From contig DMYW01000059.1 in assembly GCA_003482455.1 (NCBI GenBank), positions 1-64,000 on the forward strand: a DNA stretch of 64,000 nucleotides, given 5' to 3'. A program made the position numbers and the translations under genes. Below are positions 16,556-24,635 of this stretch, one piece after another. The stretch is from Rheinheimera sp. (GTDB lineage: Bacteria; Pseudomonadota; Gammaproteobacteria; Enterobacterales; Alteromonadaceae). Below the pieces are notes generated by a model. It ran no database searches and was not told the DNA's origin. It saw only the letters and a list, made by a program, of their open reading frames with translations. How positions within the stretch are numbered: the stretch's first letter is position 1; each line of letters opens with the position of its first letter.

Positions 16556-17861
16556 TATAAAAAGTATGTTGGGTGTTGTTCCTCAGTGGATGAAGTATCC
16601 ATTATTATTCATGCCATTTGAGTTGATTTGTGGGAAGGCTTACAGAGATACCTTGAGAACTATCGAAAAATATAGCGTCCTTAATGAATCGCAGAAAAAA
16701 GAGTTTTTTGATGAGAGACTAGTTTTAAGATTGAATGACGCGATTAATTTTGTGCCATTTTACAGAAGTTTCGCGCGAGATAATGGTTTTTCAAGAATTA
16801 CATCGCCTGAAGAAATTAAAAAGTTTCCAATAATAAGTAAATCGGAATTGCTGACTGGTTTGGACCTGTTTGTTGACGAAAGACTACGTGGTCGATATTT
16901 TGCTGCGTCTACTGGCGGTACTACAGGCAAACAAACTAAACTATATATTAGTAATGAATGTTTCTCAAAAGAGTGGGCTTATGTAAATAGTTTGCTAGCT
17001 TCTCATGGTATAGACCCTAATTCTAAGCGCATTTCGCTTAGAGGTGTAAGTGGGATTCAAAGCGGCGAATTAATCGGGTACAATTATATATATAAGGAAT
17101 TATTGCTGTCGCCATTCAAGTTGAGTGAATCTTCGGTTTTAAATAACATTAAACAGTTGATCGACTTTAAGGCTAAATGGATCCACGGTTATCCTTCGTC
17201 AGTATCTTCATTTGCTCGAATTTTGAAGAATTTAGGGCTTAGAATTCCAAACATACGTGGAGTTCTGTTGGTTTCTGAGACTTTGTATGCTGACCAGCGG
17301 TTATTAATAGAAGAAGTGTTTGGTTCAAATATAGTCTCTTTCTACGGTATGTCAGAAAGAGCTGTTTTCGCAACTATGGCTCGTGACGGCACATTTGACG
17401 TTGATTGCACATACGGCTGTATGGAGAATGTTGACGGTGAGGCAGTTTGCACCGGCTTCATAAATAGAGCTACTAGTCTCTTGCGATATAGAACAGGAGA
17501 TCTAATTGAATCAGCTCCATCTGATCTGTTTGTAACAAAGGTTAAAAAATTTAATGGTCGATGGGGCCGAGAATATTTGACCGGGCGTTCAGGTTGTCAA
17601 ATCACAATGACCGCTCTGAACACACATTCTGTAGAATTGGATAATCTAGACTCTTATCAGTTTGTACAAAGTGAAATAGGAATTGTAAATCTTAATGTAA
17701 AATCTAAGAACAAACTCACTTCGTCTGAGTTGGAGAAGATTTCTAGTATTTTTCAAAGTAAGGTTGGTAATGAGTTAGAATTTGTTTGTCAACAAGTTGA
17801 CGAGATATTGCTAACTAGTCGTGGTAAACATGTCTTTATCGTCAATAATATACAAATTTAG
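16542..17861 (+). CDS. CapK/phenylacetate-CoA ligase-like adenylate-forming enzyme
   Basis: Adenylate-forming enzyme of the PaaK/CapK family (about 439 aa). Visible motifs are the P-loop-like ASTGGTTGKQ, the YGMSERAVF adenine-binding region and YRTGDLIE near the hinge. Homologues occur in capsule and O-antigen loci, where they are thought to activate a carboxylate for transfer. Here a modification of the repeat unit (amino-acid or acyl decoration) is a reasonable inference, but no carrier protein or obvious partner transferase is adjacent. Start TTG 16542 has a near-consensus AAGGAGG site 9 nt upstream and overlaps the preceding gene by 14 bp. GTG 16500 is an alternative without a site. Confidence 0.72.
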   Translation: MALDSIKSMLGVVPQWMKYPLLFMPFELICGKAYRDTLRTIEKYSVLNESQKKEFFDERLVLRLNDAINFVPFYRSFARDNGFSRITSPEEIKKFPIISKSELLTGLDLFVDERLRGRYFAASTGGTTGKQTKLYISNECFSKEWAYVNSLLASHGIDPNSKRISLRGVSGIQSGELIGYNYIYKELLLSPFKLSESSVLNNIKQLIDFKAKWIHGYPSSVSSFARILKNLGLRIPNIRGVLLVSETLYADQRLLIEEVFGSNIVSFYGMSERAVFATMARDGTFDVDCTYGCMENVDGEAVCTGFINRATSLLRYRTGDLIESAPSDLFVTKVKKFNGRWGREYLTGRSGCQITMTALNTHSVELDNLDSYQFVQSEIGIVNLNVKSKNKLTSSELEKISSIFQSKVGNELEFVCQQVDEILLTSRGKHVFIVNNIQI

Positions 17862-19479
17862 TTTATATATTCACACGTTGAAATTTCTTCGAACTGAACA
17901 GTTCAAGTATAGAATCTTAAGGAAGTTATTTCGCCCTGTAGTGTCTGAACGAATTTCAGAAGTCAAAACTCTTAGTTGGGTATATGACAAGGGGGAGGTT
18001 TTCAATCAAAGTTTGCTTGGTCCATTCAAGGTTCGTTATCTTAATGTTGTCGCGGATATAAATGCGCCCACCAGCTGGAATAATCCCCAGTTTGAAAAGC
18101 TCTGGCTCTACAACCTGCACTATTTTGATGATCTCAATGCGGTTGATAATGCGCTGCGGACCGACTGGCATGTTGCGTTGGTGCAGCGCTGGATCGCCGA
18201 AAACCCGCCTGTTGCCGGAAACGGCTGGGAGCCGTATCCGCTGTCACTGCGCTTGGTTAATTGGGTGAAATGGTTTAATCGCACAGGGCAAACTGATCCA
18301 CAAATCATCGCCAGTATCGCCCAGCAAGCGCAGGCGCTTAGTCAGCAACTTGAGTACCATATTTTAGGTAACCATCTGTTTGCAAACGGCAAAGCCTTGG
18401 TGTTTGTCGGGGCCTTTTTGCAAGGCAAGGAGGCGGAACAATGGTTGAAGCTGGGCTTAGATATTTTAAACCGTGAGATCCCTGAACAATTTTTGGCTGA
18501 TGGTGGTCATTTTGAATTAAGCCCAATGTATCACTGCATTTTGTTGTGGGACTTGTTAGAGCTGATCCAGCTGGCTGAATTGGCGAAGTTGCCGCAACTC
18601 GAGGCTGTGGTTAGCGGATGGCGAGAAGTCGCGGTTAGAGCATTGCATTGGTTGTCGGTGATGATCCACCCAGATGGCGAAGTGAGCTTTTTCAACGACA
18701 GTGCTATGGGTATTGCAGCAAGTCCGCAGCAGATTTTTCAGTTTGCGGCTGATCTCGGATTATCACACACAACGCAGCAACAACCGCTGACGACGTTAAC
18801 AACCTCAGGTTATAGCCGATTACAGCAAGGTGCCAACACCGTATTGTTTGATCACGCTGCCGTCGGTCCCGACTATTTACCAGGTCACGCCCACGCCGAT
18901 ACGTTGAGCATTGAATGGTCGATTGGTTTGCAGCGAGTATTGGTCAATTCGGGCACGTCCATTTATGGCGTGAGTCAAGAACGCTTGCGCCAACGGCAAA
19001 CAGCTGCCCACAACACAGTGATTGTTGACCAGCAAGATTCATCCGAAGTATGGAGTGGCTTTCGAGTCGCTCGTCGTGCCTACGCGCAGTTGCTTGATGG
19101 TAAAACCCTCGAGCAACGCTGTATGGTGAAAGCCAGCCACAATGGCTATCAGCGGTTAAAAGGCAAGGTCAGCCATATTCGGCAAGTTGAACTGAGTGCC
19201 AGCGAGTTGGTGATTGAAGACGAGCTGACAGGGCAGTGGCAACAGGCGCAAGCGATGTTTCATCTGCATCCTGATGTCATAGTTCAACAACAAGGCTCGC
19301 AGGTCAGGCTGCGCTTACCGGATGGACAACAACTGCTGGTGGTCACCGCAGGCACTGTGCAAGTTGCTAAGACAACTTGGCATCCAGGATTTGGTCAGAC
19401 GGTGGCGACTCACAAAGTCATTGTGCCATTTCATGCGGCTAAGCAGCGCGTCTGCTTTCAAATTTTGCAGGATCAGTAA
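17830..19479 (+). CDS. Heparinase II/III family (alginate-lyase-like) protein
   Basis: About 549 aa. An alpha-helical toroid (roughly residues 60-300, with FDDLNAV and WEPYPLSLRLVNW) is followed by a heparinase II/III beta-sandwich containing GHAHADTLS, the family's conserved histidine segment. Such proteins in polysaccharide loci are often annotated as uronate lyases and may trim or edit the polymer. No signal peptide is obvious, so location is uncertain. The first ~240 bp are AT-rich like the upstream genes and the remainder is GC-richer, suggesting a recombination joint near 18,060 inside the gene. GTG 17821 is an alternative start. It overlaps the ligase by about 30 bp. Confidence 0.78.
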   Translation: MSLSSIIYKFSLYIHTLKFLRTEQFKYRILRKLFRPVVSERISEVKTLSWVYDKGEVFNQSLLGPFKVRYLNVVADINAPTSWNNPQFEKLWLYNLHYFDDLNAVDNALRTDWHVALVQRWIAENPPVAGNGWEPYPLSLRLVNWVKWFNRTGQTDPQIIASIAQQAQALSQQLEYHILGNHLFANGKALVFVGAFLQGKEAEQWLKLGLDILNREIPEQFLADGGHFELSPMYHCILLWDLLELIQLAELAKLPQLEAVVSGWREVAVRALHWLSVMIHPDGEVSFFNDSAMGIAASPQQIFQFAADLGLSHTTQQQPLTTLTTSGYSRLQQGANTVLFDHAAVGPDYLPGHAHADTLSIEWSIGLQRVLVNSGTSIYGVSQERLRQRQTAAHNTVIVDQQDSSEVWSGFRVARRAYAQLLDGKTLEQRCMVKASHNGYQRLKGKVSHIRQVELSASELVIEDELTGQWQQAQAMFHLHPDVIVQQQGSQVRLRLPDGQQLLVVTAGTVQVAKTTWHPGFGQTVATHKVIVPFHAAKQRVCFQILQDQ

Positions 19480-20673
19480 GTGCGCATCGTATTGTTTTCA
19501 TTTTATTTTTCACCTGACTTATGTGCAGGTTCATTTCGCTGTACGGCATTAGTGGAACAACTGAAGGCGTTGGATGTCGACGTGGATGTCATTACGACCA
19601 TGCCAAATCGGTACGCGAGTTTTGCCGCACAAGCGCCCGCGTTTGAAGAACAAGGCCGTGTGCGCATTCATCGAATTGCCTTGCCTTCGCATAAAAGTGG
19701 CATGGCGGATCAAATCAAGGCGTTTAAAGCTTACTACCAAGCGGCATTTCGTTTGATTGATGGGCGTCAGTATGACGTGGTGGTTGGCACCTCATCGCGC
19801 TTATTTACCGCGTTTTTGGCGTCCAGAGTCGCGCGTGCCCGCAAGTTGCCGTTGTATTTAGATATTCGCGATATTTTTGTCGATACCATCAAAGATGTAC
19901 TGCCGAAAAAAATCAGTCGAGTATCCAAACCTGTGTTTGAACTGATCGAGAAGTACACGTTTCGACGGGCAGGCCGGATCAATCTGGTGTCTGCAGGGTT
20001 TGCTGAGTATTTTCAAACGCGTTACCCACAATGTGACTATCGATATTTTACCAATGGCATCGACCAAGAGTTTTTAGACGCCGCGCCAACGAACCAAGGC
20101 TTGCCACAAGCGGCAACTCCTCGTGAATCAGGTACGCCGATTCGGGTGTTGTACGCTGGCAATATCGGCGAAGGTCAAGGTTTACATACCATAGTGCCGC
20201 AGTTAAGCGCCGCGTTGGGACCTTCGGTACTGTTTCGGGTGATTGGCGATGGTGGTCGATTGGCGCAATTACAACAAGCCGTAAGTGGCAATGCCGCAGT
20301 CGAATTGTTACCGCCGATGGACCGCAGTCAATTGATTGCCGAGTACCAAGCTGCAGATGTGTTGTTTTTGCATTTAAACGACTACCCAGCGTTTACCAAG
20401 GTTCTGCCATCAAAGATTTTTGAATATGCCGCACTTGGCAAACCTATGCTGGCTGGTGTTAGCGGCTACGCGGCAAAGTTTTTGGCAGAGCATGTCAATA
20501 ACTGCGGCGTGTTCCATCCAAGTGATGTCAACGGTGCAGTCAACGCTTTTAGCACGTTGCAGCTGCAAGACACTCCTCGACACGAGTTTATTCAGCGATT
20601 CGATCGACATGTGATTATGCAACAAATGGCTGCTGACATTGTTGAGTTTGCAAGCAATGGAGGCTTTCGATGA
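19480..20673 (+). CDS. Glycosyltransferase family 4 protein (WbuB-like)
   Basis: 397-aa GT-B glycosyltransferase. The N-terminus FSFYFSPDLCAGSFRCTAL resembles the WbuB/WbjE-type GT4 enzymes found beside WbpM-type dehydratases. The donor domain shows VLYAGNIGEGQGL and PSKIFEYAALGKPMLAG. The GTG start directly follows the upstream stop. The gene order GT4 - SDR reductase - phosphoglycosyl transferase - WbpM-like dehydratase resembles O-antigen loci making QuiNAc/FucNAc-containing polymers, so it may add the second sugar. That specificity is inference. Confidence 0.82.
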   Translation: MRIVLFSFYFSPDLCAGSFRCTALVEQLKALDVDVDVITTMPNRYASFAAQAPAFEEQGRVRIHRIALPSHKSGMADQIKAFKAYYQAAFRLIDGRQYDVVVGTSSRLFTAFLASRVARARKLPLYLDIRDIFVDTIKDVLPKKISRVSKPVFELIEKYTFRRAGRINLVSAGFAEYFQTRYPQCDYRYFTNGIDQEFLDAAPTNQGLPQAATPRESGTPIRVLYAGNIGEGQGLHTIVPQLSAALGPSVLFRVIGDGGRLAQLQQAVSGNAAVELLPPMDRSQLIAEYQAADVLFLHLNDYPAFTKVLPSKIFEYAALGKPMLAGVSGYAAKFLAEHVNNCGVFHPSDVNGAVNAFSTLQLQDTPRHEFIQRFDRHVIMQQMAADIVEFASNGGFR

Positions 20674-21596
20674 CTCGTGTCTTGTTAACCGGCGCTACTG
20701 GTTTTGTTGGCAGTGCGGTGTTGGCTAGTTTACCGGCCTCGACACGGGTGTTAGGACGCACAGTGCCTGAGTTGCCTTGTGAGTTTTTTAAAGCCGAGTT
20801 ATTGCCGACACAGGACTTTTTACCTGCACTACAAGGCATTGATGTGGTAGTGCATTGCGCGGCTCGCGCGCATGTGATGCACGAGACCTCAGTCAATCCG
20901 CTAGAGCAATACCGCCTCGTCAATACGCACGCAACGTTAGCGTTAGCGCAACAGGCTGCTCAAGCTGGGGTGACGCGATTCGTGTTTGTCAGCAGTGTGA
21001 AGGTCAATGGTGAAGAAACTTTACCGCAGCGGCCGTTTACGCATCTGGATGTGGCAGACCCCGTCGATCCCTACGGACTTTCCAAGGCTGAAGCCGAGTG
21101 GGGCCTGCGGAAAATCGGGCAAGAAACAGGCATGGAAATCACCGTGATCCGGCCGCCATTAGTGTACGGCCCTGGAGTAAAAGCTAATTTTGCGGCTATG
21201 TTGAAGCTGGCGAAACGTAATCTGCCGCTGCCGTTTGGTGCCGTTCGCAACGCACGTAGTTTGGTTGCTTTGGACAATCTGGTTGATTTAATTAAGTTGT
21301 GCATTGAACATCCGGCCGCAGCGAATCAAACATTTTTGGTCAGTGACGGCCATGATGTATCAACCACTGAACTGCTGCAGGAAATGACCAAAGCATGGGG
21401 TAAACAACCGCGTTTGATACCTATACCTGTTGGATTGTTGCGGTGGTTATTGCGATTGCTGGGCAAACAAGCCATTTCAGAACGGTTGTTTGGTTCGCTG
21501 CAAGTTGATATTTCCCACACCCGTCAAACGCTTGGTTGGGCACCAAAACCATTGTTGGCTAAAACGCTGCAACAATGCGTGAAGTTTGTAAAGTAA
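20670..21596 (+). CDS. NAD-dependent epimerase/dehydratase (WbpV/WreQ-like SDR)
   Basis: 308-aa extended SDR. The cofactor motif TGATGFVGSAV is at the N-terminus, SSVKVNGE carries the catalytic Ser, and YGLSKAEAE provides Tyr and Lys. Proteins of this size next to a WbpM-type dehydratase commonly reduce UDP-4-keto-6-deoxy-GlcNAc to UDP-QuiNAc (WbpV/WreQ). A C4-epimerase role is the alternative. ATGA overlap with the preceding glycosyltransferase. GC-richer, belonging to the conserved 3' part of the locus. Confidence 0.78.
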   Translation: MTRVLLTGATGFVGSAVLASLPASTRVLGRTVPELPCEFFKAELLPTQDFLPALQGIDVVVHCAARAHVMHETSVNPLEQYRLVNTHATLALAQQAAQAGVTRFVFVSSVKVNGEETLPQRPFTHLDVADPVDPYGLSKAEAEWGLRKIGQETGMEITVIRPPLVYGPGVKANFAAMLKLAKRNLPLPFGAVRNARSLVALDNLVDLIKLCIEHPAAANQTFLVSDGHDVSTTELLQEMTKAWGKQPRLIPIPVGLLRWLLRLLGKQAISERLFGSLQVDISHTRQTLGWAPKPLLAKTLQQCVKFVK

Positions 21597-21605
21597 GGAA
21601 GATTT

Positions 21606-22154
21606 GTGATCCGATTGTTTGATTTTTGCTTCGCGTTAGCTGGACTGCTATTTGGCTTTCCCGTGTTTATTCTGCTGTATTTAATTGGCTTGTTTGACAC
21701 AGGCTCACCGTTGTTTTTTCAAACGCGAGTCGGTCGTCAGCAAAAGCCGTTTACCTTAGTTAAGTTTCGGACCATGCGTAAAGACACCGCAAGCGTGGCA
21801 AGTCATTTAGCTAATGCTAATGCAATCACCCCATACGGTGCATTCTTGCGTAAAACTAAACTTGATGAGCTGCCCCAACTCTGGAACGTACTGCTTGGTG
21901 ATATGAGTTTGGTTGGTCCACGCCCGGGCTTATTTAATCAACCAGAATTACTGCAATGGCGGGAAAAAATGGGGGTATTTGAAGTCCGGCCAGGCATTAC
22001 AGGGCTGTCGCAGATCAGCGAAATTGATATGTCGACACCTGAGCTCTTGGCAAAAACCGATCGTCAAATGATCGACTCCATGACGGTTGCAAGGTATTTT
22101 AGCTATATCTTACAAACGGTAACTGGCAAAGGCCAAGGCGATCGGATTAAGTAG
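21606..22154 (+). CDS. Initiating sugar transferase (PglC-like monotopic phosphoglycosyl transferase)
   Basis: 182-aa small phosphoglycosyl transferase. One N-terminal re-entrant hydrophobic helix (about residues 10-30) precedes the catalytic core: KFRTMR, the Asp-Glu dyad in TKLDELPQLWNVL, VGPRPG, and RPGITGLSQI. It transfers a sugar-1-phosphate from UDP-sugar to undecaprenyl phosphate at the inner membrane, starting each repeat unit. It is the minimal PglC/WecA-independent form, without the N-terminal transmembrane region of WcaJ/WbaP. GTG start with AAGGA upstream. Given its neighbours, UDP-QuiNAc is a plausible donor. Confidence 0.87.
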   Translation: MIRLFDFCFALAGLLFGFPVFILLYLIGLFDTGSPLFFQTRVGRQQKPFTLVKFRTMRKDTASVASHLANANAITPYGAFLRKTKLDELPQLWNVLLGDMSLVGPRPGLFNQPELLQWREKMGVFEVRPGITGLSQISEIDMSTPELLAKTDRQMIDSMTVARYFSYILQTVTGKGQGDRIK

Positions 22155-22185
22155 CCTCGTACATTCTGACTAAACGGAGTTTTCG

Positions 22186-24090
22186 TTGTATAAAATTTCC
22201 AAACAACTTTACAGTTGGTTTTCACCACTTTTTAAATTATCCCGTGTTGCTAAAACGCTGATTTCATTATGGATTGATGGATTAGTGATCTTTGGCAGCT
22301 GGGTGTTTGCATACGTCATCCGTTATGAAAACTGGGATCTATTTCAACACACCGGTTTTGTTGTCAGCTTTGCGGTCATTCTTTTTGCCACACTTACTGT
22401 ACTGATGGCGCTTGGCTTGTACCGGGCTGTTGTTCGATTTATCGGTTTTAAAACCACCCTTTATGCCGGGATCGCCTCGCTCTTTGCGTTTGTATTGCTG
22501 CGTATTAGTGCGAATTACTTTGAGGTGACGTACAGCATTTCTGTGTCGTTGAACTTCGCATTCTTTAGTTTCTGCTGTATCGCCGGCTGGCGTTTAGTGT
22601 TGCGTCAGCTGTTTAATTTGGGCGTTAACCGTTCGAATCACCGCGTGATTGTCTACGGTGCAGGTGCCAGTGGTCGGCAGCTATTGCTGGCTTTAGCCAA
22701 CAGTCGTGAGTTTGAGCCGGTGGCTTTTGTCGACGATGATCGCTCCTTACATGGCGCTATGGTCAATGACGTAAAAGTGTACAACCCGGCGCGTTTGCCG
22801 CAGTTGATTGAAAAACTCGATGTCAGTCGGATTTTATTAGCGGTGCCATCGACCAGTCGTTCAGTGCGTGCCCGCCTGATTGAAGAGTTAGAGCCGCTTG
22901 GCTTACCCGTATTAACCATCCCTGGTATGGCCGACTTGGTCGATGGCAAGATGCAAATCGATGATTTGCAAGATGTCAAAATCGAAGATTTGTTGGGCCG
23001 TGACCCAGTAGAACCCATCCCTGCACTCATTTCTGCCAACGTTTACAACAAAGTGGTGATGGTCACAGGGGCGGGCGGCTCTATTGGTTCCGAGCTGTGT
23101 CGGCAAATTCTGCAGCAGCACCCGAAAACCCTGATCATGTTTGATGCGTCCGAGTTTTCGTTGTACGAAATTGACAAAGAACTGACGCAGTTGTGTGGCC
23201 AGCAGCATTGTGATGTGCAGCTGCTGCCCATTATTGGCTCGGTGCAAGACCGAGAACGTTTATTACGAGTGATGCAGACACATCAAGTGCAAACTGTCTA
23301 CCATGCAGCAGCGTATAAACATGTGCCTTTGGTCGAGTTTAACGTCATCGAAGGCGTGAAAAATAACATCTTTGGTACTTGGCAAACGGCTGAGGCGGCT
23401 ATTCAAAGCAAGGTTGAAACCTTTGTATTGGTATCAACAGACAAAGCGGTGCGTCCGACCAACGTGATGGGCACCACCAAACGTCTTGCCGAGTTGGTCT
23501 TGCAAGCGCTAGCACAGCGCCAATCCGGCACTCGTTTTTGTATGGTGCGCTTTGGTAACGTGTTGGGTTCGTCTGGCTCTGTGGTGCCGCTGTTTCGCCG
23601 GCAAATTAAAAACGGCGGGCCTATTACGCTGACGCACCAAGATATCACGCGGTATTTTATGACCATTCCTGAGGCTTCTCAGTTGGTGATCCAAGCCGGT
23701 GCGATGGGACGGGGTGGTGATGTGTTTGTCCTTGATATGGGCCAACCGGTGCGTATCTATGACTTGGCCGTCAAAATGGTACGTTTGTCGGGTCTGGAAG
23801 TGAAATCCAAAAGTAACCCAGATGGTGATATCGAAATTCGCATCACTGGCCTGCGCCCAGGCGAAAAGTTGTACGAAGAACTGCTGATTGGCGACGATGA
23901 AAAGCCAACTCGGCACCCAAGGATCCGCACAGCGACCGAGGTTTCGTTGACCTGGCCACAAATGCAACAGTTGCTGGAGACGTTAAGACAGGCGTGTGAC
24001 AGCTACGATTTGTTGCGGATCCGGCAGTTAATGTTGGAAGCGCCGACCGGTTTTTCACCGACCGATGGCATTTGTGATCTGTTGCAATAA
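22186..24090 (+). CDS. WbpM/FlaA1-family membrane UDP-sugar 4,6-dehydratase
   Basis: 634-aa polysaccharide biosynthesis protein of the CapD/PglF/WbpM family. Four N-terminal transmembrane segments (about residues 25-150) are followed by a first Rossmann-like domain (VYGAGASGRQLL) and a second catalytic SDR domain (TGAGGSIGSE near 295). Active-site residues are STDKA (about 418) and MGTTK with Met428 replacing the usual Tyr and Lys432, the S-M-K arrangement typical of WbpM. It should convert UDP-GlcNAc to UDP-4-keto-6-deoxy-GlcNAc for the reductase encoded two genes upstream. Start TTG 22186 has CGGAG upstream. It is the last gene before the export set. Confidence 0.88.
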   Translation: MYKISKQLYSWFSPLFKLSRVAKTLISLWIDGLVIFGSWVFAYVIRYENWDLFQHTGFVVSFAVILFATLTVLMALGLYRAVVRFIGFKTTLYAGIASLFAFVLLRISANYFEVTYSISVSLNFAFFSFCCIAGWRLVLRQLFNLGVNRSNHRVIVYGAGASGRQLLLALANSREFEPVAFVDDDRSLHGAMVNDVKVYNPARLPQLIEKLDVSRILLAVPSTSRSVRARLIEELEPLGLPVLTIPGMADLVDGKMQIDDLQDVKIEDLLGRDPVEPIPALISANVYNKVVMVTGAGGSIGSELCRQILQQHPKTLIMFDASEFSLYEIDKELTQLCGQQHCDVQLLPIIGSVQDRERLLRVMQTHQVQTVYHAAAYKHVPLVEFNVIEGVKNNIFGTWQTAEAAIQSKVETFVLVSTDKAVRPTNVMGTTKRLAELVLQALAQRQSGTRFCMVRFGNVLGSSGSVVPLFRRQIKNGGPITLTHQDITRYFMTIPEASQLVIQAGAMGRGGDVFVLDMGQPVRIYDLAVKMVRLSGLEVKSKSNPDGDIEIRITGLRPGEKLYEELLIGDDEKPTRHPRIRTATEVSLTWPQMQQLLETLRQACDSYDLLRIRQLMLEAPTGFSPTDGICDLLQ

Positions 24091-24223
24091 CAAGCAGTTA
24101 TGTAAACGGTACCGTCGCAACGCCTTGATTTTACTGGTCGGCGTTGGGGCTAAAACAGAAAAATTCACTTGCCATATCAGCCAGATGCGGTAAGCTTGCA
24201 AAATCAGATAGAAGGAGCGATTT

Positions 24224-24547
24224 ATGAAAAAATTAGCAGTATTAGCACTGGCCATGTCGATGACAGTCACCAGCAGTCAAGCCGCAGTGGAAGCTGCTGG
24301 TGATTTGGTTGCAGTGAAAATCGCAGGTGCTGTTATTTTAGTTTCTGCCGCAACTGCCATGATCATTAACCATCGCACGCCTGAAGTGGTCAAAGACGTG
24401 GTTATTCCAGATCCAAAATGTGCGGGTACAGATTTACTCGTTGATGGTTTATGTTATGGTCATGGTTTCAAAACAATCACCTCTGGTACAGGGACTGCAG
24501 CTACTGTAATTCAAGTCCCAGTGACCTTTACTTACAAGCCAGTTTAA
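24224..24547 (+). CDS. Small secreted protein in GfcA/YjbE position
   Basis: 107-aa protein with a Sec signal peptide ending near SSQAA, a hydrophobic stretch (about residues 30-48, KIAGAVILVSAATAMII) and a C-terminal part with two cysteines (PKCAGTD and GLCYGHG) followed by Thr/Val-rich sequence. I recognise no domain. It occupies the place of gfcA/yjbE, the small secreted first gene of group 4 capsule-type gfcABCD/yjbEFGH operons, but E. coli YjbE is Ser/Thr/Gly-rich and lacks this Cys-containing part. A strong AGAAGGAG site precedes the ATG. A terminator separates it from the next gene, which may make it the most abundant transcript. Confidence 0.7.
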   Translation: MKKLAVLALAMSMTVTSSQAAVEAAGDLVAVKIAGAVILVSAATAMIINHRTPEVVKDVVIPDPKCAGTDLLVDGLCYGHGFKTITSGTGTAATVIQVPVTFTYKPV

Positions 24548-24570
24548 GCGCTTGATTAAGTTAAAAATAC

Positions 24571-24592
24571 AAAACCGCCTGCTGGCGGTTTT
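24571..24592 (+). terminator. Intrinsic terminator between the small secreted protein and YjbF
   Basis: Perfect 9-bp stem AAAACCGCC / GGCGGTTTT with TGCT loop, followed by a T-rich stretch. It lies within an apparently co-directional operon, so it may attenuate expression of the three downstream genes and is a plausible target for RfaH-dependent read-through. Confidence 0.8.
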
Positions 24593-24635
24593 GTTGTTCT
24601 TATTAGTTCCTTAATTCCAGTCAAAGGAGTGATCT

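Noticed and set aside
24106..24115. Perfect 10-bp palindrome ACGGTACCGT before the small secreted protein gene
   Set aside because: A single short palindrome can occur by chance and there is no second copy or promoter alignment to support an operator.
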